Source of the DNA: Candidatus Desantisbacteria bacterium CG2_30_40_21
GTDB lineage: Bacteria > UBA9089 > CG2-30-40-21
Assembly: GCA_001873945.1 (NCBI GenBank)
Contig: MNYI01000014.1
Span: 1 to 14,202 of the forward strand
DNA: 14,202 nucleotides
Direction of reading: 5' to 3'
Part shown: positions 13,797 to 14,202 of the stretch, piece by piece
Layout of the letters: the number at the start of each line of letters is the position of its first letter
How positions within the stretch are numbered: position 1 is the stretch's first letter
Translations under genes and position numbers: made by a program
The notes under the pieces: generated by a model
What the model was told of the DNA's origin: nothing
What the model saw: only the letters and a program-made list of their open reading frames with translations
Databases searched by the model: none

Positions 13797-13826
13797 TTGA
13801 CTTTTTAGCCAGTATTGAAATATATT
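13797..13826 (+). promoter_or_regulatory. Second rightward promoter candidate
   Basis: TTGACT (13797-13802), 18-bp spacer, TATATT (13821-13826), each five of six. It begins ten bases after the right target duplication, so it is host sequence. A 17-codon frame (MILIMRADIVF) follows without a ribosome-binding site and is not called. Confidence 0.35.
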
Positions 13827-13898
13827 GGAACAATGTGTCTACTATGATATTGATTATGCGTGCTGATATTGTTTTCTGTATAACACATAAAAAGTAAT

Positions 13899-14112
13899 GG
13901 TAACTACTCAGCTCTCTTGCAAAAATGTTATCCTAATGAAGTACTTGATGCTGTCATCCCGAAGGAGTACTCGACTGAGGGATATTCCTTATGCAATGCT
14001 TACGATAATGATGATGATTGGGACAACAGAAAGAAAGATTCCTCACAGTAGTTCGGAATGACAGAAAAGTAAAAGCAAATATGTCCAAAATAACAATAGC
14101 TGAGTAGTTACC
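13899..14112. repeat. 214-bp module bounded by GGTAACTACTCAGCT and its inverse
   Basis: GGTAACTACTCAGCT (13899-13913) and its perfect inverse (14098-14112) bound a module with a second, inner inverted pair: CTGTCATCCCGAA (13951-13963) and 14052-14064 (12 of 13), of the common GTCATTCCGAA...TTCGGAATGAC type. Flanks are AAAAAGTAAT and AAAAAATAAT (9 of 10), a possible duplication but AT-rich. Confidence 0.6.
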
Positions 14113-14139
14113 AAAAAATAATAATTTACGGAGATAATA

Positions 14140-14202
14140 ATGTCAACAATTTTTGAAAAGGATGGTTATAAGTTTTTCTTCTATAGCAATGAGCATTTAC
14201 CA
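14140..14202 (+). CDS. DUF4160-like protein, N-terminal part (runs off window)
   Basis: Twenty-one codons read MSTIFEKDGYKFFFYSNEHLP with no stop before the window end. The pattern (M-x-T-I-x-x-x-x-G-x-x-x-x-F/Y-x-x-D/E-H-x-P) is the typical opening of DUF4160 proteins, which continue with HVH-type residues and are usually about 80 residues long. They are commonly paired with a DUF2442 gene and suspected to be toxin-antitoxin-like. CGGAG lies about seven bases before the ATG. Its 5' region is displaced from the promoters at 13535 and 13797 by mobile repeats. Confidence 0.7.
   Translation, partial: MSTIFEKDGYKFFFYSNEHLP

Overview
The window looks like one contig segment of an AT-rich, Gram-negative (two-membrane) bacterium, probably from an uncultivated lineage. 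It holds three lipoprotein or secreted-protein signal sequences, a PorV/PorQ-type outer-membrane barrel, a CsgG-like domain and an NHL protein with a FlgD/T9SS-like C-terminal domain. Intergenic DNA is unusually rich in short palindromic and dispersed repeats. I cannot place it to phylum from the sequence alone.

Left part, + strand (1-3522): a decayed 3' end of a membrane pyrophosphatase gene (hppA-like), then a complete N-acyl-D-amino-acid deacylase gene behind a good sigma70-type promoter. Next is a two-gene unit with a structured leader: a 53-residue Lys/Glu-rich protein with CGCG and CC cysteine motifs overlaps the start of an ArsP/COG0701-type permease by 10 nt. A third frame with the same ribosome-binding site ends after 17 codons, where repeat DNA begins.

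Middle, - strand (3976-9298): an envelope cluster read right to left. It has an NHL-repeat protein with a sorting-like C-terminus, then a PorV-like barrel with a TPR-like tail, a TPR/CsgG-like protein, and a secreted thioredoxin-phosphoesterase fusion whose start overlaps the CsgG stop (ATGA). The PorV and CsgG frames appear to be two halves of one reading frame separated by a +1 shift.

Right part, - strand (9582-13276): a Zeta/COG4185-type kinase with a small partner, a short DUF5674-like fragment, a PD-(D/E)XK (Rpn/transposase-like) nuclease broken at a 5-A run, a FlgT/LPP20-like lipoprotein split in two frames, and an LPP20-like lipoprotein split from its own signal peptide. The last one lies behind a consensus TTGACA-18-TATAAT promoter. 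The far right is repeat-dominated: a 147-bp inverted-repeat unit, a 193-bp MITE-like element with 18-bp perfect terminal repeats and a 9-bp target duplication, and a 214-bp inverted-repeat module. The start of a DUF4160-like gene runs off the window end.

The main oddities are recurrent single-nucleotide frame breaks (three of the same +1 sign) in otherwise well-conserved genes, and the density of mobile-looking palindromic repeats.
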